Positions 62,428 to 64,000 of a stretch of DNA of 64,000 nucleotides are shown here, piece after piece. The position numbers were made by a program, and so were the translations under genes. The DNA is taken from NCBI RefSeq assembly GCF_000336385.2, contig NZ_HG424536.1, forward strand, positions 1-64,000. Direction: 5' to 3'. Under the pieces are notes generated by a model. It was not told the DNA's origin. It made no database searches and saw only the letters and a program-made list of their open reading frames with translations. Source of the DNA: Lysobacter antibioticus HS124. Lineage in GTDB: Bacteria > Pseudomonadota > Gammaproteobacteria > Xanthomonadales > Xanthomonadaceae. How positions within the stretch are numbered: position 1 is the stretch's first letter; each line of letters starts with the position of its first letter.

Positions 62428-63000
62428 TCAGCGCGCGATCTTGATGATGCCGCAAGCCAGGCGCGCGCCGGCGTTGCCGGCCGGCTGGCTGGCGTAGTCG
62501 TCGGCGGCGGCATGCACGATCACCGCGCGGCCGGCGACGTCGTTGATCGCGCCGCCGCCGAGGGTGACGCCGCTGGCGTGCACATCGACCTTGGCCACGC
62601 CCTCGGCGTCGGCGACCAGGTTGTTCATGTCGCCGGCGTGGTGCGGGCCGTGCCCGACCTGCCCGTGCGGCTGGCCGGAAGGATTGAAGTGGCCGCCGGC
62701 GCTGCTGGCGTCGGCCGCGCTGCAATCGCCCTTCTCGTGGATGTGGATGGCGTGGCTGCGGTTGGCGTCGAGGCCGCCGATCTCGCCGGTCAGGTGCACA
62801 CCGTCGCCCATCGGCCGCAGGGTCAGCTTGCCGCTGACCAGGCTGCCGGAGGCCGAGGCCATCACCGCGACCGCGGATTGCGCGGTCGACACCGGCCTGG
62901 GCCCCGGCGGCGGCGTGGGCTTCTTGACGGGCTGGCCGCCGCAAGCGGCGAGCGCGAGCGTGGCTACGGCGATCGAGGCGGTGCGCAGGATCGGGAACAT
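62428..63000 (-). CDS. sodC: Lipoprotein Cu/Zn superoxide dismutase SodC
   Basis: SodC removes superoxide in the periplasm. The 190-residue precursor is a lipoprotein (lipobox LALAAC, acylated Cys20) with a Pro-rich linker (KKPTPPPGPRP). Copper ligands are in HAIHIHEKGDCS, the zinc region in GGHFNPSGQPHGQ with GDMNNL, and the last copper histidine in VIVHAAADDY. The two disulfide cysteines are in EKGDCSA and RLACGI. The C-terminus GIIKIAR is family-typical. It is a single gene with about 200-260 bp of non-coding sequence on each side. Confidence 0.95.
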   Translation of the reverse strand: MFPILRTASIAVATLALAACGGQPVKKPTPPPGPRPVSTAQSAVAVMASASGSLVSGKLTLRPMGDGVHLTGEIGGLDANRSHAIHIHEKGDCSAADASSAGGHFNPSGQPHGQVGHGPHHAGDMNNLVADAEGVAKVDVHASGVTLGGGAINDVAGRAVIVHAAADDYASQPAGNAGARLACGIIKIAR

Positions 63001-63260
63001 GCAATGGCTCCTGTCGGCGCCATCGCGGACGGCGCACGTGCGAGGGGAATTCCGACGCTAGCCCCGGCGGGGTTCAGTGCCGGTGAAACGGATGCCGCAG
63101 CGCCGTCGACGCGGCCGCGCCCGCGCGAGCGCCGGCTGCGACAGCGCTGGCGACCGCGACGACGGCAGCAGCGGAACGCTAGTCCGGATTATGTCGGCAG
63201 CGGCCGCGCCGGGCCGGACGCGGTTCGCATTCCGCCAAGCGCGGTAAACCGCTGCCCCGC

Positions 63261-64000
<740 letters not shown>

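Overview
The window is GC-rich, gene-dense gammaproteobacterial chromosome of the Xanthomonadaceae type, most like Lysobacter. The markers are an Ax21-family outer-membrane protein, the oleABCD long-chain olefin genes, a split uroporphyrinogen-III synthase/HemX/HemY group, and intergenic inverted-repeat (REP/REPIN-like) elements typical of this family. No rRNA, tRNA, CRISPR array, prophage or intact insertion sequence was seen. This identification rests on gene content only.

Left part (1-12.8 kb): a PlsC-like acyltransferase overlaps arfB. Two small exported proteins, truC and a large periplasmic M16 peptidase follow, then ubiJ-ubiB and three olefin genes, oleD, oleC and oleB, all on the minus strand. 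OleA lies 12 kb away at 24.4-25.4 kb.

Between oleB and oleA (12.9-23.4 kb) is a compact minus-strand operon: a DUF2170 (YjfI) protein with an N-terminal ribbon-helix-helix-like extension, a PspA/IM30 protein, a YqiJ-like membrane protein with a His-rich loop, a YqiK-type flotillin, a 1782-residue AAA+ ATPase and a phospholipase-D-like enzyme. The set reads as an envelope or membrane-remodelling system. Its promoter carries a repeated ACATGTGA motif that may be its own operator. An 81-residue protein just upstream shares a helical module with the PLD protein.

Centre (25.6-43.1 kb): a DUF4156 lipoprotein, a second M16 peptidase and trmL precede a ten-gene, 13-kb minus-strand operon with mostly 4-base ATGA overlaps. 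In transcription order it encodes a TonB receptor, an ABC ATPase, two ABC permeases, a second TonB receptor, a PduX-like amino-acid kinase, a cysteine-synthase-like PLP enzyme, an ATP-grasp ligase, a DUF364-type protein and an MFS exporter. A Zur-like site 32 bp ahead of the first gene suggests zinc control. The whole looks like synthesis, export and re-uptake of an uncharacterised small metallophore.

Right part (43.2-64 kb): a peptidoglycan-binding/CHAP-like protein, a 2OG-Fe(II) oxygenase, ax21, a Cys-rich periplasmic protein with an internal duplication, gpsA-secB-rhodanese, small envelope genes, hemD-hemX-hemY, a CocE-like hydrolase, a sulfatase, a fadI-type thiolase, a GNAT, a lipoprotein Cu/Zn superoxide dismutase and the 3' part of an ntrC-like activator cut by the window edge. 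Two REPIN-like elements lie here and a third lies downstream of oleA.
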